NCBI GenBank assembly: GCA_964657395.1
Contig: CAZZUX010000008.1
Coordinates: forward strand, 1 to 62,999
Length of the DNA stretch: 62,999 bases
Reading direction: 5' to 3'
Source of the DNA: G963692885 sp964657395
GTDB taxonomy: Bacteria; Acidobacteriota; Terriglobia; Terriglobales; Acidobacteriaceae
Shown here: in pieces, positions 57,001 to 62,999 of the stretch
Numbering within the stretch: the first letter of the stretch is position 1
Layout of the letters: the number at the start of each line of letters is the position of its first letter
Notes under the pieces: generated by a model
Databases searched by the model: none
Seen by the model: only the letters and a program-made list of their open reading frames with translations
What the model was told of the DNA's origin: nothing
Program-made: the position numbers and the translations under genes

Positions 57001-59307
57001 AGCAATTCCATTCGTATTAAGTTTTGTCGCCAGTGACTCGATATCTCCAAAGCTGCCAGACATGACAATCGACTTCGGCCCGTTGATGGATGCAAGATCC
57101 ACGGCAAGCTTTTTCTGCCCAGGATTGGAGCCGGCATCTCCCTCAGCATCCAGGAGGCGCTCGACCACGTCCGCAGAACTTCTGACTGCCAGCATGGCTC
57201 CGCCTGGAAGCTTCTGCATCAAGGCACCGCGCTTTGCCACCAGTCCCAATGCCTGCGAGAAGGTCAAAGATCCGCTCAGGGCTGCGGCAACATATTCCCC
57301 GATACTGTGCCCGATAAACAAAGACGGCTTGATCCCGAACGACAGCCAGAGTTGTGCCAGCGCATAGGAAACAGCGAAGATGGCAGGCTGTGCCACGTCG
57401 GTTCGGTTCAGGTAGGCTGCTGCGTTTTCTCCGGCGGCCCCGGATTGCTGTGGCGGATAAATCGCAGCGATCAATCCTTCGCGAAGATAGGGCCGGATGA
57501 GAGCATCAGCCTCCTCCATGCTCCTGCGGAACACCGGCTGTTGCTCGAAGAGCAGCCTGCCCATGCCAACCATCTGTGCTCCCTGACCCGGGAACATGAA
57601 GACCGGTCCATGCAGCGGCTCCGTCTTGTGTTCTGTCTTGGGGTTCCTCTGCGCGGACTCAGCGGACTTGCGCAACAGGACAGAAGCCGTCTTAAGATCT
57701 GAAGCAGCTACGGAAGCCCGGTAGCGGAAGCGTACCCGCCCCTGCTGGAGGGTGTGGGCAACATCCTGCAGGGAAGAGTTCTGGTGAGCATCCAGGTAAG
57801 CTGCAAGGTTGGTCGTCATGGCTGCAAGAGCATGAGGAGTCCGCGCCGAAAGCGGGAGCACTTCGACGGGCGCATCCTCTAGCCGAGGAACCCCTCCGGA
57901 AGATACTTTGCCTGCTCTCCTGGAGTGTGCCTCTTCAAGAACGATGTGCGCATTGGTTCCACCGACACCGAAAGAACTCACCCCTGCCCTCAATGGGCCG
58001 TTCGCCTTCCAGGCGACCGTTGCGACGGGTATATAAAAGGGTGTCTGGGTGAAATCAATGTCGGGGTTAGGGGCTTCAAAATGCAACAGACGCGGAATGG
58101 TCCGGTGCTGCATCTGCAACACCGTCTTGATGATTCCGACGACGCCGGAGGCAACATCCAGATGTCCTACGTTCGCCTTCGCCGTGCCCAGCGAGCAAAA
58201 CTGACGGCGGCTGGTAGCAGCATCGAAGGCGCGGCATAGACCGCCTATCTCGACCGGATCGCCCAGGGGTGTGCCCGTCCCATGCGCTTCCACATACGTA
58301 ATCGTGTCTGCATCAAAACCCGACATTGCCTGGGCTGAAGCAATCACTTCGGCCTGTCCGTGAACGCTTGGAGCTGTATAACCTGCCTTCGCGTTTCCAT
58401 CGTTGTTGACCGCGAACCCGCGGATGACGGCCAGTACGTGATCCCCTTCGGCTTCGGCATCTTCAAGGCGCTTCAGGAGAACGACGCCGGCACCATGCCC
58501 GAAGACGGTTCCTTTCGCGTTTTTATCGAACGGGCGAATGAAGCCATCGGTCGAAAGGATGCCTCCTTCTTCCGGCACATACCCTCGCTTCTGCGGGAAG
58601 GTCACCGAAACTGCACCTGCCAGAGCCATATCGCAGCCATACATCAACAGACTCTGGCACGCCTGGGCAATGGCGACCAGAGAGGTCGAACACGCTGTCT
58701 GGATAGAAAGACTGGGTCCTCGAAGCCCCATCTTGTAAGACACACGGGTAGGCAGGAAATCCTTATCATTGCCCAGCATGGTCGGATAGTTTGCAGATTG
58801 ATAGCCTTCCGCAAACCGGGCAACAAACGCGCGATCTCTCACCAGGTTGTGCATGAAATAGGTGTTCATACTGCAGCCGGCAAACACGCCTATCATCCCC
58901 TGGTAGGCAGCCGGCGAGTGGCCTGCGCTTTCGAGCGCCTCCCATGCACATTCAAGAAAAATACGGTGCTGTGGATCCATCAACTCGGCTTCGCGCGGGT
59001 AGATCCCAAAGAATTCTGCGTCGAACATGTCAACATCGGACAGTACGGATCGCGCACGGATGTAAGCCTGCTCGCCCGCAGTGGTGCTGCCTGTTTCAAG
59101 CTCCGACGGGGCGAAATGAGAAACCGAATCTACACCTTCAGCCAGATTCTTCCAGAACTCAGAAAGGCTGCCGGCTCCGGGAAAACGGCCGGACATGCCG
59201 ATGATTGCGATGGCTGGACCAGAGGGCTCTTCTCCCATGCGAGCGTCCGGAATGCGTTCGTCTGGTAAGCGAGTGTCCGGCAGAGCGTTCAGGTTATCGA
59301 GCGCCAT
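51055..59307 (-). CDS. Hybrid PKS-NRPS: KS-AT-ACP-AMT-C-A-PCP
   Basis: About 2750 residues. KS (33-457): Cys206 in QTACSTS, plus VEAHGTGTPLGDP and NVGHLDVASG. AT (570-880): Ser668 in GHSIGEY and HAFHS at 777, the malonyl-CoA type. ACP: Ser1027 in LGLDSLFL. A class III PLP aminotransferase (1230-1630) has Lys1473 in TYGKVVAGG and GSEAVMAAMRLAR. C (1670-2110): HHIIVDG, His1804. A (2130-2626): YTSGSTGKPKG, FDASTLEIWG, NGYGPTEN, LYSTGD, NGKVD. PCP: Ser2681 in GGDSLS. No KR, DH, ER or TE. The AMT should turn the beta-keto group into a beta-amine, as in iturin-class synthetases, before coupling to the A-domain amino acid. The residues by eye read D-A-L-W-L-G-G-T-F-K, close to the valine code. The start is ATG 59307 with GGAAGG 7 bases before it; the frame is open to 59343. 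Confidence 0.95.
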   Translation of the reverse strand: MALDNLNALPDTRLPDERIPDARMGEEPSGPAIAIIGMSGRFPGAGSLSEFWKNLAEGVDSVSHFAPSELETGSTTAGEQAYIRARSVLSDVDMFDAEFFGIYPREAELMDPQHRIFLECAWEALESAGHSPAAYQGMIGVFAGCSMNTYFMHNLVRDRAFVARFAEGYQSANYPTMLGNDKDFLPTRVSYKMGLRGPSLSIQTACSTSLVAIAQACQSLLMYGCDMALAGAVSVTFPQKRGYVPEEGGILSTDGFIRPFDKNAKGTVFGHGAGVVLLKRLEDAEAEGDHVLAVIRGFAVNNDGNAKAGYTAPSVHGQAEVIASAQAMSGFDADTITYVEAHGTGTPLGDPVEIGGLCRAFDAATSRRQFCSLGTAKANVGHLDVASGVVGIIKTVLQMQHRTIPRLLHFEAPNPDIDFTQTPFYIPVATVAWKANGPLRAGVSSFGVGGTNAHIVLEEAHSRRAGKVSSGGVPRLEDAPVEVLPLSARTPHALAAMTTNLAAYLDAHQNSSLQDVAHTLQQGRVRFRYRASVAASDLKTASVLLRKSAESAQRNPKTEHKTEPLHGPVFMFPGQGAQMVGMGRLLFEQQPVFRRSMEEADALIRPYLREGLIAAIYPPQQSGAAGENAAAYLNRTDVAQPAIFAVSYALAQLWLSFGIKPSLFIGHSIGEYVAAALSGSLTFSQALGLVAKRGALMQKLPGGAMLAVRSSADVVERLLDAEGDAGSNPGQKKLAVDLASINGPKSIVMSGSFGDIESLATKLNTNGIATRKLATSHAFHSSMMEPMLEEFRKELESTAFQRPLLPWISTLTSEPIDPEEVTRPEYWLAQLRSPVLFHDSANRALQQTADAENAVFLEVGPGQTLTNLVRQMPAAFSVAVVASLSNAAEESPSIETAVAALWERGYEIRWERLRPNGGLRRIPLPTYPFERKRFWIAPPEEPETTALLPGASKAGFESPADSITLPESARALSISNSRSSTEATSMPETSVNALLLQDLKSLVTELSDLDLSQTSANTSFLELGLDSLFLTQLTQSIRGKYDVKLSFRQIMGDFSTFDSLTAHLAAVAPKEKLPMPQSFTSIGSPQTMASPTMPERATAQHLPVPAALNGTDAYTALFAQQMAAMSALMQQQLAVLQGSSAIAASLPTVLPQPPLPAAISPAVQKPVASMPANDKELGTLMPLRPLDLHTGEKLTADQQQYMDSLFTRYSRRTAGSKASAQKFRKVLADPRVASGFNPLFKEVVYPLAVERSSGAYLWDVDGNRYIDILNGYGSILFGHSPSFVTTAVRQQLDLGFPIGPQTELAGECAELLTSLVGMERATFCNTGSEAVMAAMRLARTVTGRSLIVLFAGSYHGQIDEVLVKSNRSEKSIPTAPGIPDESVRNMLVLEYGSQHALDVIRRRADEIAAVLVEPIQSRHPELRPKEFLLEIRRITEDAGAALIFDEVVTGFRTHLGGAQALYGIRADLATYGKVVAGGMPVGVVAGSRTYMDALDGGAWQFGDASVPQVGVTFFAGTFVRHPLTMAAVRATLLHLREAGTVLQDTLAEKNTALVDDLNAMFREFGFPSHIEHFASWFFFSVAPEARLAKLLYYHLRELGLHLQEGFPCFLTTAHTDEDLAQVRSIFRQVLGEMHAHTIIGHNSPGNSAVLTGMQAAAVGTPEPIQQEESVEAPITEAQREILLASQLGAEATCAFNESVTLYLDGVLDVNALETALRQVVQRHEALRLVVSPDGDSVIVHPEVDLSVAQHDWRGMEPAEQQKRFNSLLRQEAETPFDLKTAPLFRTSLVRQDDQKAMLVFTGHHIIVDGWSVNVVFEEVGNLYTAARKGTAASLLPVHSFVKQARSEHAEPSAVTEKYWLDQFRTLPSPMELPLDRPRGAMREYSGSTFRHTFSAELTAKLKTSSSRSGNTLFSTLLSGYFLLLSRLCRQQDLVVGIPMAGQRNFNGKSYVGHSVNFLPIRTLVDGSATFGDLSKQVRNSVYDALDHQDYTLGTLVRRLKVPANSGRLALVEAQFNLEQVGSRLTFDGLTTRMEANPKAAVNADIFFNFVDRGDHLTLEVDYSTALLDEATIERWIHCLAMLLSEAADHESTAVARLRWLSEEDSAHILTDWNQTRTDYPADAPVHVLFEQQAAKTPGAVALKQGRQSITYEELDVQANRFARLLQEEHAGQSLRVALSLERCPEMFAAILGVLKAGGVYIPIDPTYPQARLSLLLEDSQPTLLLTQQSLLSNFETTGLRVLTLDSAIKKLSDFSGEALTSSVTAEDPAYIIYTSGSTGKPKGVVVPHRAIVRLVKGSDFIRFAPDEVFLQLAPISFDASTLEIWGALLNGSTLALMSSNKPSPEEIGEAITTYGVTTLWLTAALFHLMVMDHLALLMPLRQLLAGGDVLSVRHVRRVLEANPSLRLVNGYGPTENTTFTCCHTMTLESLSGGSVPIGRPISNTRVYILDAELAPVPVGVPGQLYAAGDGLAIGYWQAPELTATKFLDWPIPSKPTDGNVRMERLYSTGDTVRYRQDGTVLFLGRNDNQVKIRGFRVEPGEIEAAAERVAGVRAAIVSARPDWNAPDDIPGDKRLALYFLADAGSDVSVLKQQLREYLRSQLPDHMQPAAIVALESFPRTVNGKVDYRALPAPEAERRANSRPVTGPRNEVEGQLASIWCKVLQLDSVSIHDSIFELGGDSLSIFRITTQANQAGIRMTAKHLFQYKTIAAVSPLLEESGETMEQPGSRTTIRPVNRERFRKHQSLTSAD

Positions 59308-59370
59308 TGATTTGCCTTCCATTCTGGTTTTTTCGGTTCTCAACGGCCCGTTCGTTACCCGAAATGTTCC

Positions 59371-59694
59371 TCATCCCCGTGTGGCGCGGCGAGCCGCAAA
59401 AGCCTGCTGCTGCATGGCAGCCCTTCGTTCCGCCTGGCCCCGGTTCATCGCGGAAGCCTGGCCGGTGATGGCAGCAGCCAGGCTCCTCACGGACGGGTTT
59501 GCCAGGATATCCGCAGCGGATACGTTGCGGCCAAGATCGAGGCTGAGCCTGCCGGCTATGCGTGTCGCCAGCAGAGAACTTCCTCCGATGTCGAAGAAGT
59601 TTTCATCGATTCCCACATCTGCAATGCCAAGAACCTCGCGCCATATGGCGAGGATTGCAGCTGCAGTTCGTTCAATTCCTTCTTCTTCTTTCAC
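59371..59694 (-). CDS. Free-standing peptidyl/acyl carrier protein
   Basis: About 107 residues with one carrier domain (about 10-85). The phosphopantetheine serine is in FFDIGGSSLLATR, followed by the VSAADILANPSVRSLA helix. A helical, Gln/Arg-rich tail of about 20 residues follows. I start it at the GTG at 59694 because AGAGGAG lies 4 bases before it; the frame is open to 59772. It is directly upstream of the PKS-NRPS (63-base gap from its stop to the preferred start), so it may present the starter acyl unit to the KS. No ligase or A domain for loading it is in the window. Confidence 0.9.
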   Translation of the reverse strand: MKEEEGIERTAAAILAIWREVLGIADVGIDENFFDIGGSSLLATRIAGRLSLDLGRNVSAADILANPSVRSLAAAITGQASAMNRGQAERRAAMQQQAFAARRATRG

Positions 59695-59772
59695 AATGCT
59701 CCTCTGCGATCCATCTGGGTCATCTGTGGTGACCGCGGACGCGCAGTCACCACTGGCATTCACAACGCGCAA

Positions 59773-62088
59773 TCAAAGAGCAGTGACCTTCTTAAAACCC
59801 TCGGTTGCAAACTCATCCTTTCCGGGTGAAGGGTCACTGGCAGCCTGCTTAGGAGCTGCGGCCGGCTGCGGCTTCTCTTGCGGAATCCTGCGCGGGTACT
59901 GTTTGCTCAAACCAGTGCCGCGCTGCTTTTTCAACTGCTGCTGGAAGTCCAGGACATCCTGGCGCAGAGCTGCATCGGCGTGGGTCGGATCGACACGGTT
60001 CAAAGCAACCGCCACACCGGGTACGTGCAATCGCTCCAGCAGGGAGGCGGACCGTTCGAGCTGCTTTCGGGTAGTGCGGCCGGATTGGGCCACGATGATC
60101 GTTCCATCCGCGATACGAGCCAGGTACTCCGTGTCGGCCGAAATCAGCAGGGGACCGCCATCGACAAGCACAACATCATAGTTGCTTTCATTTTCAGCCA
60201 GCACCTGGGCGACAAATGAACCGCTGAACATGGTTTGCGCAGAATCGACAAAGTTCGTGCTTAGAGCGAGAGGGCTGGATTGCTGTGTCTGCAATGAATC
60301 ATCATGCACGCCGCCACCGTAACGGCGGCCCTGTGATGCGCCTTCCGCCTTAACGTTGCTTCGCGTGTCGGCCTGACCATCTACCTTCGTTTCTTGGCCA
60401 AGACCCGCCGTATTGACGTAGGTGATCTTGCCGTCCACGTTGGTCGCTGCGACGGTGAGAGTATTCAGGTTCAAAATACGCAGCTGCTTGGCCAGCTTCT
60501 CTACTACCGTCGTTGTTCCACTTTCGGGCTCAGTTGCTGTGAACAGGAAGGTCCGGGCTCCGCTGGCACGAACGGCATGGTGGATGCCAGCAGCAAGCCG
60601 CAGCAGATATTGCTGACTTACCTCCGGGCTGAAGTGGTCGTGATCGAGCAGGACACCGAGCGGCGCGAAGCCCATGACCTGCTTCACGTCATCGGCGTTA
60701 TAGAGGTGCGGATCGAAGAAGTCGACCGCGACCGCGACCACGATACTGAAGCCGACGCTTGCCATAAACAAGATGAACACACCCAGCGCGAACTTGCTTT
60801 TCATTGGGGCCAGGGGAACCATGGCTGCAGCGGAGAGGTAAACAGACCCTGGAGAGGAACTGTCCACCTGCAACTCGCGAATACGATCGCCGATAGCAGA
60901 CAGACTCTTCTGCAGATCCACAATCTCAGTGCTGATCTGCTGGGCCTGCTGGTATTTCGGTGCGCTGCCATTTGCGACGTGCGTTTGATTCAGAAGCTGC
61001 GTGCGTAGCTGGTTGACGACGATCTGCTTCTGCGTAATTTCGGACTGTAGCCGCTGCGTGATCTGCGTGGCATTCTTGCTTTGCAGCGACTCCGTACTCT
61101 GGGCAAGCTGGCTGTCGATGGTCTTGAGCTGCTCTTCGTCCTGCTTATAAATCGGATTGGACGGCGTGAGCGTCGCCATCTGCTGAATCAGCGTTCCCCG
61201 CTGGCCACTCAGGGTTGACTTGAGTGCTGATAGACCAGGATCCAACTGGGCCGCGTCGGCTGCGGCCACTTTCATACCGGGCGCATCGGATCCACCCCGG
61301 CGAAGCGCCTCCAGCTTGCTTTGTGATTCAGCCAGCGCTTCCGCTGCATCGTTCAAGTCACCGTGGAGCTTGGCGAGCTGGTCATTGTAGGGACTGGCAT
61401 CGTCCGGACGAACACTGGCGATGCCGAGATCCTGTAGCAGCCTGGTCTGTTGCATCCCCTTGTCGACAAGCTGCTGCTGCAGCCTGGTCTCTTCGCCATG
61501 CAGGATCTGGAGCTTCTGATCGCGATCGTAGAACTCAACGTCCCGGGCCTTGGCGATGTACGCCGTTGTGACGGCATTGACGATGTCAGTGATGTTATTC
61601 GCGTTCCCGCCCTCGAGGCTGACCTTGACTTCGAAGCCCTGCCCCATTCGCGTGACCAGCAGTACCTTCTGAAGAATATTGATCGCGACCAGTTCATTTG
61701 CGCCGTATCCCTGCCATGTCTTCCTCGGGAGAGCGCGCAACGCCGCTTGTAAAACATCGAATCGAGTGATCGTCTTCATCTGTTCGTCGATCAAACCTTC
61801 GTACGGGACAGCCGTCTGCCGGTCATCCGTTAAGGCTTTGGAAGAGGTAGGGGAGATGTAGATCTGACTGGCAGCCTCGTAGACCGGTCCTCGTCGTTGA
61901 TAGAGGATGTAGCTGCTACAGAGCAGCCCGAAGAGCAGCACGCTTCCGGCCAGAATTCGGTGCCGTCTCAAGCTCTCGAAAAGATGGATGGACCGAACAG
62001 TGCTACTCTCCGGGTCCTTCGCCGGCGGCTTGGGGAAAATGACTGGTGCAATCTCTAGCTGAGGCGCGGTCGGGTCATGCATTCTCAT
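59773..62088 (-). CDS. Wzz/GumC-type chain-length protein with inactive-looking kinase domain
   Basis: 771 residues. A Wzz-type first membrane helix (about 44-62), a long periplasmic coiled-coil region (about 190-410) and a second helix (about 430-452) make the polysaccharide co-polymerase part. A BY-kinase-like cytoplasmic ATPase domain follows. Its P-loop reads EPESGTTTV where GKT/S is expected, so Thr525 stands in place of the lysine. VVLVDGGPLL occupies the Walker B position. The C terminus lacks a tyrosine cluster (one Tyr in KQYPRR). It starts 9 bases after the SLBB gene. Regulation of chain length without autophosphorylation is the likely role. Confidence 0.9.
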   Translation of the reverse strand: MRMHDPTAPQLEIAPVIFPKPPAKDPESSTVRSIHLFESLRRHRILAGSVLLFGLLCSSYILYQRRGPVYEAASQIYISPTSSKALTDDRQTAVPYEGLIDEQMKTITRFDVLQAALRALPRKTWQGYGANELVAINILQKVLLVTRMGQGFEVKVSLEGGNANNITDIVNAVTTAYIAKARDVEFYDRDQKLQILHGEETRLQQQLVDKGMQQTRLLQDLGIASVRPDDASPYNDQLAKLHGDLNDAAEALAESQSKLEALRRGGSDAPGMKVAAADAAQLDPGLSALKSTLSGQRGTLIQQMATLTPSNPIYKQDEEQLKTIDSQLAQSTESLQSKNATQITQRLQSEITQKQIVVNQLRTQLLNQTHVANGSAPKYQQAQQISTEIVDLQKSLSAIGDRIRELQVDSSSPGSVYLSAAAMVPLAPMKSKFALGVFILFMASVGFSIVVAVAVDFFDPHLYNADDVKQVMGFAPLGVLLDHDHFSPEVSQQYLLRLAAGIHHAVRASGARTFLFTATEPESGTTTVVEKLAKQLRILNLNTLTVAATNVDGKITYVNTAGLGQETKVDGQADTRSNVKAEGASQGRRYGGGVHDDSLQTQQSSPLALSTNFVDSAQTMFSGSFVAQVLAENESNYDVVLVDGGPLLISADTEYLARIADGTIIVAQSGRTTRKQLERSASLLERLHVPGVAVALNRVDPTHADAALRQDVLDFQQQLKKQRGTGLSKQYPRRIPQEKPQPAAAPKQAASDPSPGKDEFATEGFKKVTAL

Positions 62089-62097
62089 GGGTGATCC

Positions 62098-62999
62098 TTA
62101 AAAAGCGGTAACAGCGAGGATGCCGGCCAACCCGGTAATCGGGCTCACCTCCTGGAAAACGGAGCCGACCTTGGCAAGGCCAGCCTTGGGAACCACAATC
62201 AGATCGCCCGGCTGCAGTGAAACTTCATTCATCTGGTTGGGCGTGAGCATGTCTTTGTAACGGATGTATCTTGTCTTCCGGGTGGTCGGATCGACGACTG
62301 CAATGTTCGGGTTGTTGCCTGCGTGATCCGTAATGCCGCCTGCGGCAGCAATCAAAGTCGGCAGGTTGATCTCATCGGTAAGTTGTACCGGCCCTGAATG
62401 AGCAACCTCGCCGAGTACCGAAACGAAGCGGTCACGCGGATTGGGTACGTAAATAACAGCATTCCTGCGCAGCCTGAGGTCAGCCATGGCATTGTTGCTG
62501 GTCAACATCTTGCGGAGATTGACCGTAACCACCATCTGTTTGCCCCCGCTGGTCTCATAGACGGTGCATTCCTGAGGCATAAGGGTGCTTGCGGGTCTGC
62601 CCGTGGTGGCAGTCTGAACTCCTGTATGCAGGGCTGTCGGTTCTGCCAGGCCGGCCTGAGTGATTGCATCCAGCAGGGTAGGTGTCTGCTGGAAATAAAC
62701 ATAGCCCTGGTGCAGCACGGCACCCGTGACCATCACACGGTTAGAGCCGTATTTCTCAATGCCTATGGACGCCGTGACGTTGCGATAGTAGTTTCCGTAA
62801 GCCGCTTCCACTGCCCGCGAAGCCTGTTCCCGCGACAGGTCATTCAGGTTCACCGTACCAGCCGTTGGCAGGGTAATGCGTCCGTCCGGACCGACGGTAT
62901 GTTTTCCGGAAAGCTCAGGATGTCCCGGCACCTCGACCGAAATCTCATCTCCGCCGCCAAGGGTATACTCCTCGTCTTCTGCCGGCTCGAGAGACTTCA
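62098..62999 (-). CDS. Wza-like SLBB polysaccharide export protein (partial)
   Basis: Outer-membrane export channel component, cut by the right edge of the window. The visible part, about 300 residues, begins inside the Poly_export domain (YTLGGGDEISVEVPGHPEL, VGPDGRITLPTAGTVNLNDL). An SLBB domain follows (VMVTGAVLHQGYVYF), then a second SLBB-like repeat (VSVLGEVAHSGPVQL), ending GLAGILAVTAF. The GTG at 62931 lies within the conserved domain and is not the true start, which is beyond 62999. Together with the Wzz-like gene it shows that the locus exports a polysaccharide or similar polymer. Confidence 0.92.
   Translation of the reverse strand, partial: KSLEPAEDEEYTLGGGDEISVEVPGHPELSGKHTVGPDGRITLPTAGTVNLNDLSREQASRAVEAAYGNYYRNVTASIGIEKYGSNRVMVTGAVLHQGYVYFQQTPTLLDAITQAGLAEPTALHTGVQTATTGRPASTLMPQECTVYETSGGKQMVVTVNLRKMLTSNNAMADLRLRRNAVIYVPNPRDRFVSVLGEVAHSGPVQLTDEINLPTLIAAAGGITDHAGNNPNIAVVDPTTRKTRYIRYKDMLTPNQMNEVSLQPGDLIVVPKAGLAKVGSVFQEVSPITGLAGILAVTAF

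Noticed and set aside
58360..59268. 302-codon plus-strand frame opposite the KS domain
   Set aside because: Antisense shadow of strongly conserved KS sequence; no independent features.

Overview
The window most likely comes from the chromosome of an acidobacterium (Acidobacteriota, class Terriglobia; a Granulicella/Terriglobus/Edaphobacter-like soil organism). This is an inference from moderately high GC, very short intergenic gaps, and a gene set typical of that group: S53 kumamolisin-like peptidase, GH36 alpha-galactosidase, DUF1593 protein, TrbI-like exported protein, and murQ next to a class-C serine hydrolase. I saw no rRNA, tRNA, CRISPR array, insertion sequence or prophage.

Region 1 (1-8.4 kb): an NtrC-like response regulator and NtrB-like kinase pair, a rhodanese, a bacilliredoxin, murB, and a molybdate uptake operon (HTH-TOBE regulator, modA, modB, modC). 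ModC here is short and lacks the usual C-terminal TOBE domain; a TOBE domain sits on the regulator instead. The regulator may be translated from a leaderless transcript.

Region 2 (8.4-22 kb): two small membrane proteins, a secreted alpha-galactosidase, a solitary RES-domain protein, a secreted DUF1593 protein, an unannotated 34-residue membrane peptide, a metallophosphoesterase, a DinB-like protein, murA, a secreted S53 peptidase, then murQ with a serine hydrolase (cell-wall recycling).

Region 3 (22-35 kb): a TrbI-like exported protein, lepB, a run of carA, exported unknown, carB, DHDPS-family protein and MobA-like nucleotidyltransferase, then a heavy-metal-type RND adaptor and pump without an outer-membrane factor.

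Region 4 (35.2 kb to the right edge) is the most interesting part: a biosynthetic locus that mixes secondary-metabolite and surface-polysaccharide genes. Reading leftward from the right edge it holds a Wza-like SLBB export protein (cut by the edge), a Wzz/BY-kinase-like protein whose P-loop lysine is missing, a free carrier protein, a 2.75-kiloresidue hybrid PKS-NRPS (KS-AT-ACP-aminotransferase-C-A-PCP), an NRPS (C-degenerate A-PCP-TE with a cysteine nucleophile), a Sfp-type phosphopantetheinyl transferase, three glycosyltransferases or sugar-transferase-like proteins, a further GT2 and a hexapeptide acyltransferase. Beyond these lie a rightward pair (GT2, serine-acetyltransferase-like) and a leftward trio (cupin_8 oxygenase, ABC exporter, TIGR04325 methyltransferase). 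My inference is that the locus makes a beta-amino-acyl (Val-like) peptide that is glycosylated, or attached to a glycan, and exported. The product is not predictable by eye, and I do not recognise the arrangement as a described cluster.
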